This document shows positions 48,447 to 60,868 of a DNA stretch of 64,000 nt, piece after piece. Below the pieces are notes generated by a model that had not been told where the DNA came from, searched no databases, and saw nothing but the letters and a program-made list of their open reading frames with translations. Source of the stretch: Geosiphon pyriformis (lineage: Eukaryota > Glomeromycota > Glomeromycetes > Archaeosporales > Geosiphonaceae); assembly GCA_016748015.1 (NCBI GenBank), contig JAAOMT010000470.1, forward strand, positions 242,509 through 306,508, given 5' to 3'. The translations under genes and the position numbers were made by a program. How positions within the stretch are numbered: the stretch's first letter is position 1; each line of letters opens with the position of its first letter.

Positions 48447-48919
48447 TATTACAGGTAATTATTTGAAATATTGGTACAAATAACAAATTCATAATTTGAT
48501 GCTTAATAATTTAATAATATTGGTAAAATCTGAAAATTTTGGAATCTGAAAATTTTGGTTGAGTCTTTTATATAATAAACAGAGATTTAATTAATATTTT
48601 AGTATTTATTCTAAAAATTCTTTTTGTAAATTTTTTTCTCAGCATAATGGCTAGTTTTTTCTAACAGTTTTGCTTTTTTGGTAAGCTATCCTTAATTTTA
48701 TAAGCTCTTTACCTTTGTTTTATGAATTTTTTACTAAACTATCCTTAACATCAAATACTCAATACTTAATTTTTTTTGATTAATTAGTAAACAACAAAGA
48801 AACAAAACAAAAAAAAACAAAAAAAAACAAAAGAAAATAAAAGAAATAAAGAAAAATAAAAATTAGTATTTTGTTAATAACCATGATTAAGAACTATTGG
48901 TCTAGTGTAATTAAGTATT
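48447..48919 (-). mobile_element. Solo family A LTR, left half
   Basis: TATTACAGGTAATTATTTG onwards. It ends with TGTAATTAAGTATT (48906-48919), repeated at 59420-59433, where the LTR continues. Together the halves make a ~980-bp LTR split by the LINE. ATAA flanks both outer ends (48443-48446, 59943-59946), a weak target-duplication candidate. Confidence 0.85.
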
Positions 48920-51230
48920 TTTTATTTATTTACACATTTAATAAGTAAAGTCCAACTGCTATCTAGTATATAGAGCCAAACTAAATAATTTAAACTAAAT
49001 GTAACTCATGTACTTACTATATGTGACTAGTCACTCAAGTTAAACAAAGCAATACTACACACTTATATTAACTTGTATATCATCATCCAGACCAAAAAAA
49101 AAATGACACAGCTTGTAATAACCAAAGCTAATAGCAAAAAACTTAACAATACCAAGCAATCTGATTACTCTATCAGATAACATTGAAGATATACTACAAG
49201 ACAGCCCAAAAACCACACCACTATCATAAACCAAACCAATCTTTTTTATTTTTATTCTATGTTTAGACTTCATCAATTATGTCTTAACATAATACAATTT
49301 TACAACAAATCTTACATATTTAACAATTCTAACAGCAGTCTCCTTCCTATTCTTGAAAATACCAAAAGTTTCTTTGTACTACTTTTTTAATACAAACTTT
49401 TTACACATTACAGTATATAAACCAATATCTAAAGAAAATTAAAAGAAGACCTGCAAAACAGCAGAAGAAAACAAATCACAAACGCCAGCCAAAGCAGTCC
49501 ACTATACAAAAGTCTTAACCAAAATTTTACCATAAACAACAACATTCTAAGTACAAGTAAAAGCATGATCCGAAAACTCTACTTTATTATACAACAAACA
49601 CAACACACCAGAGTAATCCTTATCATACAACCTTTTTTTAATTATCACTGATAATTATCTGTATACAGCTTTTATTAAATACATGTACAAGTTAGAAAAC
49701 TTTTAGCTAGTAAATCCAACAAGCATATAAAAATTGGGGTGCCATATCTTTACAGTAGAAACCCAGTTTACATACTTAATCACCATATTCAAAATCACAC
49801 TGCAGCCAGAACCAGCTTTCTAACAAGTGTAACAGATAGACCAAAATATATCTTTGACAAAATGACAAGCACTGCCAAATACAGCTGTGTTATTAGCCAC
49901 CAAAAAATGCTTCCACATACTAGCCAACAATAAAAAAAAGACTGCACAACCATCCCAGCTGTAAAATCAGTCTTCATATTACCAGCAATTCCAGAATGAC
50001 TTTTAATCTTAATTCAATTTACAGTAAAATTCTTATTTCTAATCAAATTAAAAACATGTCATCTCTTAATTCAACACTAGTTATGAAAATTAGGCACAGC
50101 AAATGACAACTTCAACATATATGCATTAATAGCAACTTGGCTATTAAGATGCAATACTACTGTATTAGAAAATAGAACACATTTCAAGAACAAACCAATA
50201 ACTCACAACTCAGTCATAGTAGAAGACAAAAAATCATTGTTACTTATAAAAAAAGAATACAAGAAAAATAGTAAGAAAAACAGATAAGAAGAATAGACTA
50301 ATAAGAAAATAATATTTAGTACATGAGCACATTGCTCAGCAATGTGAAACATTGTCAGAAAATCATGGCACATTGCTCAATAATAATTATATTGTCAAAA
50401 ATTACAGATATATTGCTTAGCAATATGAGCATTACTTGAAAAATTATGGCACATTGCTCACAAATATGCAGAATCTTATATAACATAAATTATATATATA
50501 TAGTAAAAATGTTAAAAGCAAAAAGAAAAATTCCAGAAGAATTCAAGAATTCCTAGAGAATTTAATAGAGTTTTATTAATTTAAAACAATCTCCTTTCTT
50601 TTCTATTTATTAAATCTTATTTCAAAGATAATTGTTATTAACTAAAATAGAATTATATTAATAAAATATCTCTTCAATTTTTCAAATTCATGTTATTGTT
50701 GTTTGTTTGAGAATCTAATCACTTTTTTATTTATCAACACTTTATGTTAATAAAATCCAACATTTAATCATACTGGAACAATAACTCTTGATCACGGCTA
50801 TTGACATCAAAAATTGCCTGGTAAAAAACTCCTGCAAAAGAGTAAGACATACAAGATTAAAGATTACTTACTAGAGGATTGCTGGCCACCAAACTGAGAA
50901 AAAAATTGACAGAATTGTGATTCCAGGAGGCTACTGAAACCACTATTAAATCTTTGCTTATTATACAAAAGACTCACAAAAACCTTTAGATTACAAAAAT
51001 TTTCAGAAACCAACACTATTATATTAATTGAACACCAAGTTATGAGTTTGTTATTTGTTTTCAGACCCCAAATAATTACCTGTAATATTTGGTGCTTCTT
51101 GTGAGATATAATCCAACAGAAAACCAATACCAACAACAACCATACAGAAAAGTGGCAGACCAAGAGAAAACAAGGGAAAATTATTTAGGATTCATGAAAT
51201 TTTTATTTTACTATTACCTTTGAAAAAATT

Positions 51231-51940
51231 GTTAAATTGAAACTCCAATTATTCAAAACCTGAGAATTAAAATCCCAAACATTTGAAACTTACCTTTGAT
51301 AAAAAATTGTTAAATTCAAACTTCAATTATTTAAGATCTGATTGTTAAAACCCCAACCATTCAAAAATTATCATTGATAAATTTGTTAAAACTTGCTAAA
51401 TTAAAAACTCCAATTATTTAAGACCCAAGTGTTAAAACCCCAAATATTCAAAACTTATCTTTGATAAAAAATTGTTAAATTCAAACTCCGATTATTCAAA
51501 ACCCAATCATTAAAACCCTGAACATTCAAAACTTACTGTTAATAAATTTGTTAAAAACTTATTAAATTAAAACTCTAATTATTCAAGACCTAATTATTAA
51601 AATCCCGAACATTCAAGAATTATTATTGATAAACTTATTAAAATTAAAAACTCTAATTATTCAAGACCCGATTATTAAAAACTCTGAATATTTTAAAATT
51701 ACTGTTAAATTAAAACTCTAATTATTCAAAACCCAATCATTAAAACCCTGAATATTTGAAATTTATCTTTAATAAATTCATTAAAAACTTGTTAAATTAA
51801 AACTCTGATTATTCAAAACCTGATCATTAAAACTCCAAACATTTGAAACTTATTATCAATAAAACTCATTAAATTTTTAGCAATTTAAACTCCAGGAATT
51901 ATTCAAAAACCCAAATATTTAAAGTCTAATAAATTCTAAA
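51231..51940 (+). repeat. Internal tandem array of the non-autonomous element
   Basis: About nine units of 66-90 bp, each starting AAATT(C/A)AAACTC and containing ATTATTCAA(A/G)ACC and CATTAAAACCC blocks. The length alternates roughly between ~78 and ~87 bp. Stops occur in all frames, so it is not coding. No other family A copy in the window has it. Confidence 0.85.
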
Positions 51941-52089
51941 CACCATTATCATACAAAGAAACTTACCTCTAATAGCCCAATAAAACTTAATTCTCACAGT
52001 ACCAATAAATCAACAAAACTTACTTGACAGTCTTGAGTCAGAATATTGAGATATAGTCACAATTCACTTCCATGTGTCATATATTTGAA

Positions 52090-52410
52090 AAAAAGCCAAT
52101 TAGCAAAAACAATAAGAATCAAAATCAGAATTGAAACTTAATCCTGATTTAAACTCCATTGATAATGACAATGATTCAAACTTTGCTAATAATAACAACA
52201 ATTTAAACTCTGTCAACAACAATTCAAACACTATTTCAAACACTAAACAATATATCATGCTTCTAGATCTTACAATAGAGCAGAAATTAACTTAATTTAG
52301 TGATAATAATGAGGACATTATGTCTAAACATGCACATAATACAGATGCAAGATTTGAACTTAGATATTCTGGACAGACCACTATAGTTAAAAACTCCAGT
52401 CATGTATAAA
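52090..52410 (+). CDS. Possible small Asn-rich ORF in the element
   Basis: One frame is open except for a single TAA (Gln-type). It reads N-N-N-N-L-N-S-V-N-N-N-S-N, then M-L-L-D-L-T-I-E-Q-K-L-T, S-K-H-A-H-N-T-D-A-R-F-E-L-R-Y and ends S-S-H-V. No family recognised. It could be a leftover of the family A gag region or a captured piece. Low confidence that it was ever translated. Confidence 0.3.
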
Positions 52411-55400
52411 ATTAGATTTAAAAAATAGCAATAGTAATTACAGCAACAACATTGATACAAAAGAGAAATTTAGAAGATTTCACAAGAGCTCAATATTAAA
52501 AAAGGAAATAATATTACTCATAGAAAAAAAAATACAAAAAAAATAATAAGAAAAACAGATAGGGAAAATAGACCAATAAGAAAATAATATTTAGCATATG
52601 AGCATATTGCTCAGCAATGTGAGCATTACTTGAAAAATTATGGCACATTGCTTACGAATGTACAGAATTTTGTATAACATAAATTATATATATATAATAA
52701 AAGTGTTAAAAGCAAAAAGAAAAATTCCAAAAGAATTCAAGAATTCCTAGAGAATTTAATAGAGTTTTATTAATTTAAAACAATCTCCTTTCTTCTCTAT
52801 TTATTAAACCTTATTTCAAAGATAATTGCTATCAACTAAAATAGAATTATATCAATAAAATATCTCTTTAATTCTTCAAATTCATGTTATTGTTGTTTGT
52901 TTGAGAATCTAATTACTTTTCCATTTATCAACACTTTATGTTAATAAAATCCAATACTTAACCATACTAAAACAATAATTTTTGATCATGACTATTGATG
53001 AGATACTAATTTTTTATTTTATTTTTATTTTTATTTTATTTTATTTTATTTTATTTTATTTTTTTTTGTTATTTACTAATTAATTAAGAATTAAGCACTG
53101 AGTTACTGATGTCAAAGATTGTCTGATAAAAGACCCTTGTAAAAGAGTAAACACTTGAATTTAAAGATTACTTATTAAAAAATTGCTGGCCACCAAGCCA
53201 AGAAAAAAATTGATGGAATTGCAATTTCAGAAAACTACTGAAAACAACTATTGAATCTCTGTTTATTATACAAAAAACTCAACCAAAACCTTCAGACAAC
53301 TAAAATCTTCAAATATTATCAATCATATTAGTTATTAAGCACCAAGTTACAGATTTGTTATTTGATTTAAGACTCCAAATAATCATCTATAACATTATAA
53401 ACCACAATACCAACACTTATATTCAAGACCAGAAAGTACACAGTTGTACTACTAGCAACATTGGCAGAACCAGTACTCCTCAATAAACTATCTGTATACA
53501 CTTCAAAAAAATCAAACCAAACTTTGTGCAAATTATTTCTTACAGCAGACAGTTCATCAGATTCCAGAACATTTAAACCATGTGACTGAGCAAAATTAGC
53601 ACAGCTAAATAAGGACAAAACTTGACTTAATAAATACTTAGATGTAATACCAAACCAACAAAAACCACAGCCTTGTAGATCCAGCCTCTTCCAATAACAA
53701 AAAGTTTTCCAATCCAACACACAGCCTTTTTTATCAACAAGCTGATTACCAAAAGCAATTCCAAAGTGTTTTAGAGAACAAACAAAATCAAAGTACAAAA
53801 TTTTTTCAAGAATCAATAATATTAGAAAATAACCAAAACTATAAAAAGCATTGAGAAGATTGTTTGCTAAAAAAAGCTTACTGCTTAAAAAGATTTTTAC
53901 CATTTTAGCCAAAAAATTATTTACCAGACTAACACATAACTTGACAAAAAATTGCAAAAGATCCAAAGGAGCCCACCCTACAACTTGCAAGTCCAAAAAT
54001 TTATAAATAAATAATCATCCAAGAATGCCTACGATATTAGAAAAGAGAACCAAAGAAGCCATCTTTTCTTCAGATTGTATTTGCTCAAAAAATTTTAAGC
54101 CATACAAAAAGAGATAATATAGAGCAGTATCAAAAAAATTATGGGGCAGACATACCTTAAGTTTGAGACTTTTCCTAACTATAACATCCTATTTGTAATA
54201 CATATTAGCTAAAACAAAACTAAACTAAGTTTGGTAGTCAATTATAGACTGCAAGACAGCTAACACCAAATATGAAAATTGTTTATCTGTAATAGTCTTC
54301 TTAAAAACAACATTAACAAAGAACTGAACATCAAAATGAGTCTTGGAAACACTTGGCTTGGACAATTCTTTGGTAAACAAAAAAATCTTCAAATAATAAT
54401 GTGTTTTGCTTTTTTTGGCAATTGAAATTGGCTGACTACTAATATTCAAAGAAGCAACTTTAACACTCTGATTAATAAGAATAGCCACTATCTTTTTATT
54501 GTTAATAGAAATATCATTGATATCAAAGAACTTACTGACAATGTTCAAAGCATATTAAGTAGTAGTCTAACAGTTACTGACCCAAATTGTGTCATCAACA
54601 AATGTGCCAGCTGCAAAATAAGATGTTATCTTATCACTACTCTCAATTTTGCTCATTTTTGAAACAAACTTAGTATCAATCTGATACTCATACAATTGTT
54701 CATGCCTCTTAATCTCACATAAAAGCAGATTGTAGAAGATCCTCTAAAGAAGAGACAAAAAGACTTTACTTTAATCCAAACTATCATGCACTCTATAGCT
54801 ATCTGACAAGCCAAAATCAGTCATAACTCTGTTAATCTTATTCTTATATATACTGCCAAAAAACCTTATGAATCTGTTACACATCTTAATTTGCTGTAAG
54901 CTAGCTTTTAAGTAATACTACTTAACAGAATCATATGCTTTACACATATCTTGTAAGACCAACCAAAGTTCTTTATCTTTTTTAAGAGCATCTTCAACTA
55001 CTAATCCAATAGCAAACACAGAAGACTATATGAATGTACTCTTTAATACTGAAAAGTTACTACCATAGAAAACACCAAACTTGCTACATGCAAATAAAAT
55101 ACAATCAGACAAAACTTTAGAGAAAATTTTCCTATTAGTCTTAATCAAAGCTATGGGCCAAGTATTTATAAGAACCCCATCATAGTTATAAAGTTTAGAA
55201 ATTATCAAAACTTATGCTCTCTTCCATAAAACAGAAACACCAACAACAGCCAAACATGCATTCAACAGCATCAAAAGCCACTTCAAAACTTCATCACCAC
55301 CATGTTTTCACAGTTTATTAGAAATACCAAACAATTTAGCAGTTTTGTCATCAGATAAATTATTAACAACCAAAAACAAATTACTTATATTAATAGAACA

Positions 55401-56900
55401 CATCATATCAGAAAAAGTATTGTTCTTTACATGATTTAATAGTATATATTGTCAAGCCCAGAAATTAGACAATACTAAAGACATCTTCTACTCTTTTGTC
55501 TAATTCTCTATAATCTTATTAATGCTGTGTTTTATCTTATTCAGCTTCAAAACCAACTTGTTATCTATTACTAAGTAATCCAAAACTATTTTGCAAAAAG
55601 GCTTTTTCAAAATAATTTTTATCATGCTCTTTTTATTCAAATAAAAGCTTTCTATGTATCTATCAATTGTCTTCCTAATAGACACTTTTTCAATCAATTT
55701 TGATTTATAAAGTTTGAACTTCCTGTACTTTTTCTGAACCATTAACAAATGCTTAAGAATATTCATTGACTTTTCATTATCTTGAACCATATCCATAATC
55801 TTATAAATCTCATCAAAATTTAGAGTTGACTATTTCCTAGTGAGATACTTGAAACTAATCATATCACCTAAGCCCAATTTTTTAACAATCTTGGCAACTA
55901 ACAATTCTAACTCAAAAAATTTTGATATTATTTGTTTTTCAAACATTAATATATACTAAACCAATATCTAAAGAATGTTTCATTAGCTAATCTCACTATT
56001 ACTCCCTCTAACAACTTCTATATTGCATTCAAATTATTACAAGTCTCTATTACTAAGAACTTACTCTCTACTGCTAACAACTTTGCTATAAAACACTCTC
56101 TAAATTCCATTTATTTGGTGCTATTTACATCCTTAATTCTAAACTTCTAATGGTTTTTGTTAGTCTGTTTATGCAAGCTATTCAGATAAATATTCAAAAG
56201 TCCACCCAAACCAATAAATACCATGACAGCTTTATAATTAATGTTAAAAAAGCCAGAAACAGAGCCAAGCTTATAATTAATGACAGCTAAAAACAAATTT
56301 CTACTAACAAAAATGTAATCAATAATTTTCTCAAACCTTTTTGAATTGCTCCACACAGAAGCTTTGACTTAATAATAACCAGAAAAAAAATTGACCAAAC
56401 CCAAATCTAAACAAAACTTGAAACTTACACTCCTTCCAAACCCATTTTTATTAAAATCATCATCCAAAACCACAAAAGTACTGAAATTGACAGTCTTTGC
56501 AATAAAAAAGTTTACTTTCAAAGCCTGTCTAAACCTAGCTTTAGACAAAACACCAGTATACAAATCCAGAACTGTAATCAAAAGCTTGTTTTTGAACAAA
56601 AGCCATACTGAAATAACCCAACCAGGAACTTTTTTTATCTTAAAAACATAACAAGCCAAAGAATTGTTATGATAACAGCTACACTAGCACCAAAAAAATC
56701 TTTTTCTAAACCAAACATAAAGATTTGTACACCTTTAAACTTATTAGCAATCTATGATTTGACATTAAATTACAACTTAGTTTCTATAATAAAAGATACT
56801 ATATTATCCAAACTCACATACCAGTAAACAACATCCTTCTGCTTGGCAGAAACATTAATACCCTAAACATTACACATAGTAAACTTCCAAACTAGATCAC

Positions 56901-59280
56901 TTATTGAGATGTAGAGAGAGTTAACAAACCCAGACCAGAACACAAATAATTCAATTTTTCCAAAACCAAATTTACTAACACTTCTAAAGCCATTATTTTC
57001 GACTTTAAGCCACCCATCTTGAAGATTAAAACTCTAGAACTACTTGAGTTAAAGTCCACAACCACATTATCAACAACTGAAAGAGAAAGAGCAGACAGTA
57101 TTAATGCACCATCCAAAGTTATATCCACATCTAAATTTGAAATTAGAGACTCAGAAACAACCAAAGAAGGAGCATAAAAGGAGGGCACCAATAACACCAA
57201 TTTAACAAAACTCAATTTTTTTAAAATACCAGACACTTAATCAGCCAAAAACTCTAAAGAACACTCCAAAAAATTCAAACAATTAGTCAAACAAAAAACA
57301 TTAAGAAAACCGAAAACCATTGAGATGGGTTTTACACCCAAAGACAAACCAGCACCAAAAGAATTCAACAAAACCATATAAAAAAAAGAGCCACTTACAA
57401 CCTGGGCCCAAGTCTTGCTATTGACAATTAATAGGTGCCTGTTTCTTTTTATAAATATTGGCCAGATAAACTTGATTTTAAAAAGTTACCACTTACTTAC
57501 TATAAATACCAGAATTTTTACCCATTGAACAATTAACAAAAACATGACCAAATTGTTTGCAATGAGCACAACAAGCCAAAAAAAACTAGTCCAATACAAA
57601 TTCACACTTTTGAAAACAAGAACAAAACCAACAGCAGTCAATCTGGATGTCTTATTATTAAAACAAATTACAGTACATCTATTGTAAACATACATAACCA
57701 AATTACAGCCAATAATACAAGTTCTCCTATCATAAAAAGCCAATAGATTAGAGAGATTATGGACAGTGGTGCCAACTGGTAGTGTATATAGCAAAGCTCA
57801 ATGCTAATTCCTAAATATTTATGCCTGTTTATTATTGATTGCCTTTACTATACAAACAAAGTCCTTTTCTATGAGCACAGATCATTTAGTTGTGACCAAA
57901 TTAGTTATCTCAGATAATTCATATTTCACCAGGGCTTTTTACTAAAGACCAATCAGCTGTATCTTAATTAATACAATCTTACCAAATTTAGAAAAAACTG
58001 ATTCCACAGTCAACTTTGAAAGATCAACTGGAATTTTTTTGACAATTATTTTTCAATCTAAGTGGCTGTTTATTTTCCTGAGATTATTATTGACCAAAAT
58101 ATTCTTACTAATTGCCATTTTTCTAGCCTTTTTCAAACTCATTTCAGATGTAAATAATGATTTAATAATACCAGAAAATTTTGAGGGAGTTAAAGCTTTT
58201 TCAAAACCATCTACTTAATAGAAAATTTTTTTTACTAAGATTAATTTATTATTATTGAACTTGTTTGGCATAGCTAATAAATTTATATCCAATACAAAGA
58301 ATTTAATTGGCTCAAAATTTTTCTTGTTTAAGACACATAACTCCATAATAGGCAACTGTTTGTTATCAAAGAACTTGGGAACTAAAAGCAGTAAAATATT
58401 ATTATCATTATTACTTATATTACTAAAAGAAAGTTTCTTTGGCTAGTTGCTTAACACATATATTCTGGTGTAAGTTTTTCTGGATGTATAGATATTAGAT
58501 GTACTCTTTAATCATGTTTTATTCAATAATCTTCAAATGCTGCAATTACATGTTTCAAAAAAAGGGTAAAAAATAACCAACAAGTAATCTTTTATCCAAA
58601 AATGTTCAGATACTTAAAGGTAGAGAAAAAAAATTTAGCAATAAGAGAATAATTGAGATGAAAGTTGTTATTTTATTTATTTGATTTTCTTGATTTCTAC
58701 ATATATTTCTACAGCTAAGAAATTTATTGCTTATATAGTTATCAAAAGTGGTCAATAATCAGATCAACGACTAGGTCAATGATCAAGTCAATAATCAGGT
58801 CAATGATCAAATCAACAGTTAGATCATTAATCAGGTCAATGATCACTTTCTAAAAATAAAGTGGCTAATTTATATAACATTAATGACTAATACATATGAT
58901 AATTAATAAGAAGTATAAGTTTTAACTGTAATAATATTATTATCTTTCAAAACATTTGAATCTGCATAGCTAGTCTCCTTCGCCACCATATTTTTTATGT
59001 TTTTTAAGTCCAAAATTCTATTAATACTATTTGTTTCACTATTAACTTTACTGCTTTAGGACCTCATAAGTTTATTGTTATCAGAAATTGTGTTAACAAA
59101 ATTGAGAAAGCCAATAAAAATCTTGACTATACCACTAACAATAATAAGTTTCTTGGGTTTTTTGTATAAAGCATTGCACAAATAAGTGCCTACTAAATGC
59201 TTAGATTTGATACTAAACCAAGTTTCTAATTTAGCTGAATTTACTACTAACTTTCCAGCAGAAGAGCCTGTTGGATTCAT
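56901..59280 (-). pseudogene. LINE ORF1
   Basis: Starts M-N-P-T-G-S-S-A-G at 59280 (open to 59056). It is interrupted by a family C LTR (58500-58937) and continues with R-K-T-Y-T-R-I-Y-V-L near 58480 on the other side. The middle part (57486-57794: L-Y-T-L-P-V-G-T-T-V-H-N-L) is followed, after a one-base shift, by an intact CCHC knuckle C-A-H-C-K-Q-F-G-H-V-F-V-N-C at 57529-57570. The C-terminal part is 56901-57236 with a Ser/Val/Leu-rich, probably coiled-coil region (G-G-L-K-S-K-I-M-A-L-E). Probable nucleic-acid-binding protein of the element. Confidence 0.75.
58500..58937 (-). mobile_element. Family C LTR fragment inside LINE ORF1
   Basis: Aligns with 26870-27279 including the 12-bp GGTCAATGATCA-type tandem units (58750-58850), but lacks the terminal ~285 bp that ends CCGTAACA. 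It sits between LINE codons for E-T-S-Y-A-D-S and R-K-T-Y-T-R. Confidence 0.75.
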
Positions 59281-59419
59281 AATTATAAATAAAAATATAT
59301 TGGAAAAAATAACTGTGAAAACAAGGGGGATAGAAAGTAAAAAAAAATTATCTCTTTAGTATAATCTAACTCTTATTGTAATCAGAAGATCAATAAGATA
59401 AAGATTTTTTGGTTTTTTT

Positions 59420-59942
59420 TGTAATTAAGTATTGAATTCTATTAATATAGAATGTTAATAGAATAAAAATAATTAATATTTTTTAATTAAGTAATGATAA
59501 CATGGATTTAGGTAATAATTGATATTTTTATTGATATATGATTTGATTCTACTTTAAGTTATAGAAAACTATCTTTTAAAAGAAAGGATATTGGATAATT
59601 AATAAATTCTAATTAATAATTGGTATTAATTTTGTTTTTTCTGTTTCTAAAACTTTTACTATATACACCTAATTCTTGTTATATGAGATCTCACATTTTT
59701 TTAAGCAATGTGCCATATTTTCTTTAATAATGCTCTCATTGTTAAGCAATATGCTATGATTTTCTGATAATATGTTCATTGCTAAATAATGTGCCATAAT
59801 TCGTTAACAATGTGCATATTGCTAAGCAATGTGTAATCATTTTCTGACATTGTGCTCACTCGCTAAGTATTATTCTCCTATTGGTCTATTTCTCTATCTG
59901 TTTTTCTTACTTTCTTTCTTTGTACTTTTTCTATAAGTAACA
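59420..59942 (-). mobile_element. Solo family A LTR, right half
   Basis: Starts with the 14-bp duplicated TGTAATTAAGTATT and ends CTATAAGTAACA, completing the LTR begun at 48447. Contains the AGCAAT hairpin array at 59700-59850. Right of it begins the healthier host DNA. Confidence 0.85.
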
Positions 59943-60169
59943 ATAACCAAATTTCTGAAATAAAATCACATGCCTGAAAAATCGATTGCGTAACACAGAT
60001 GTTCGATCGACATATATCACAGAATAAATTAGAATGTCATGGAACTTTTTATGTATGATATAATCGTGTGACCTGCTGATTGTTTTAAATCTGATTGATT
60101 AGCTCGTGGTGTGGCGCTCTTTGTGAAAAAAAATTGCTTGCGGAATTCACTTTGTTGAATAACGTAATT
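59943..60169 (+). promoter_or_regulatory. Distinct upstream region of small gene copy 3
   Basis: Less AT-rich, with CpGs retained (GATCGACATATA, GTGTGGCGCTC). It shows no similarity to the region upstream of copies 1 and 2. Homology to them begins at CGTAAT just before the shared ATG. No clear TATA or other element identified. Confidence 0.4.
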
Positions 60170-60412
60170 ATGACTTCTTACGACGAACTCGACCACTTAA
60201 GAAATTTTTTACAAAACGAACCCTTAAATAAAATTACTGTTGCTAGAGCCTTTCATGAACTATGGAAGTGTAAAGATATACAATCGGAAGAAAGTGATTC
60301 TAACTGTCTTTTGGAGGTCTTTAAAGAGTTGACTGCAGAAAATCTAAATAGTGATAGAAAGCAATACTTCACTTCCTTACAAGATATAGACAAGGTACAT
60401 GTAATTCACTAA
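60170..60412 (+). CDS. Small conserved protein, copy 3 (function unknown)
   Basis: The frame is open from an ATG at 60095, but similarity to copies 1 and 2 starts at the Met at 60170, which I choose as start (80 aa). Relative to copy 2 there are ten base differences in nine codons and all change the amino acid (H/Y, Q/H, K/R, F/N, V/I, T/S, C/S, T/N, E/Q). No synonymous difference is present. Downstream, the possible intron, the linker and the array are identical to copy 2. Confidence 0.65.
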   Translation: MTSYDELDHLRNFLQNEPLNKITVARAFHELWKCKDIQSEESDSNCLLEVFKELTAENLNSDRKQYFTSLQDIDKVHVIH

Positions 60413-60473
60413 TATATGTTGTTTTTATAGATATGAGGATAATATAAATTGAACCACTCGTTAGTCGGTTAAT

Positions 60474-60868
60474 CATTTGCGGGAAGTTTCAGCTTTTGTA
60501 TTACTGGATATGAAGAAGATCTGTAAGCGGTGGTGACTGGCCATAAGCCATTTGCGAGAAGTTTCAGCTTTATATTACAGTATACAAAGGAAGATCTGTA
60601 AGCGGTGGTGACTGGCCATAAGCCATTTGCGAGAAGTTTCAGCTTTTGTATTACTGGATATGAAGAAGATCTGTAAGCGGTGGTGACTGGTCATAAGCCA
60701 TTTGCGAGAAGTTTCAGCTTTATATTACAGTATACAAAGGAAGATCTGTAAGCGGTGGTGACTGGCCATAAGCCATTTGCGAGAAGTTTCAGCTTTTGTA
60801 TTACTGGATATGAAGAAGATCTGTAAGCGGTGGTGACTGGCCATAAGCCATTTGCGAGAAGTTTCAGC
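60474..60868 (+). repeat. 75-bp tandem array, copy 3
   Basis: Partial unit 60474-60493, then five full units to 60868, where the gap starts at a unit boundary. It is identical by eye to copies 1 and 2, including the variant in unit three. Confidence 0.95.

Larger units (their letters stand above)
50238..53394 (+). mobile_element. Non-autonomous family A LTR element
   Basis: Two family A LTRs (50238-51087 and 52512-53394) flank only 1.4 kb. The primer-binding-like TTTGGTGCTTCTTG (51088) and the purine tract AAAAAAGGAAATAA before the 3' LTR are both kept, and the first ~140 bp inside match the family A leader. No gag or pol domain is present. Removing it restores LINE reading V-Y-N/D-F-L-S-S, and CATT is found at both junctions (50235-50238 and 53393-53396). 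It was probably mobilised by proteins of full family A elements. Confidence 0.8.
49055..56900 (-). pseudogene. LINE ORF2: endonuclease, RT, RNase H
   Basis: Endonuclease: E-T-K-L near 56790, L-D-D-D-F-N-K-N-G in 56369-56659, then I-D-Y-I-F-V-S near 56310 and N-I-N-Y-K-A near 56240, where the usual D-x-D-H has become N-x-N-Y. RT: the open pieces 55500-55796, 55026-55208, 54225-54548 and 53367-53996 share one frame, with N-T-W-P-I-A-L-I-K and L-V-L-Q-D-M-C-K-A-Y-D-S, and an intact F-V-D-D at 54591-54602. RNase H (V-Y-T-D-S-L) starts at about 53500, is split by the element 50238-53394, and resumes at 50237 with D-F-L-S-S-T. Next comes K-S-H-S-G-I-A-G-N near 50000. The C-terminus is at 49055-49276. 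Confidence 0.8.
48920..59419 (-). mobile_element. Complete LINE with 14-bp target-site duplication
   Basis: Minus-strand non-LTR retrotransposon bounded by the direct repeat TGTAATTAAGTATT (48906-48919 and 59420-59433). It has a short 5' UTR (59419-59281), ORF1, ORF2 (endonuclease, RT, RNase H, C-terminal Cys motif) and a 3' end in an A-rich tail (TAAATAAATAAAAAATA on the minus strand). Without its two internal insertions it is about 6.9 kb. Family: an APE-endonuclease LINE with C-terminal RNase H, resembling copies I remember from Rhizophagus. Dead through transition-type stops and a few frameshifts, but the RT box is intact. Confidence 0.88.

Noticed and set aside
60095-60169. 25-aa N-terminal extension of small gene copy 3
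   Set aside because: No counterpart in the other copies, which share homology only from the Met at 60170.
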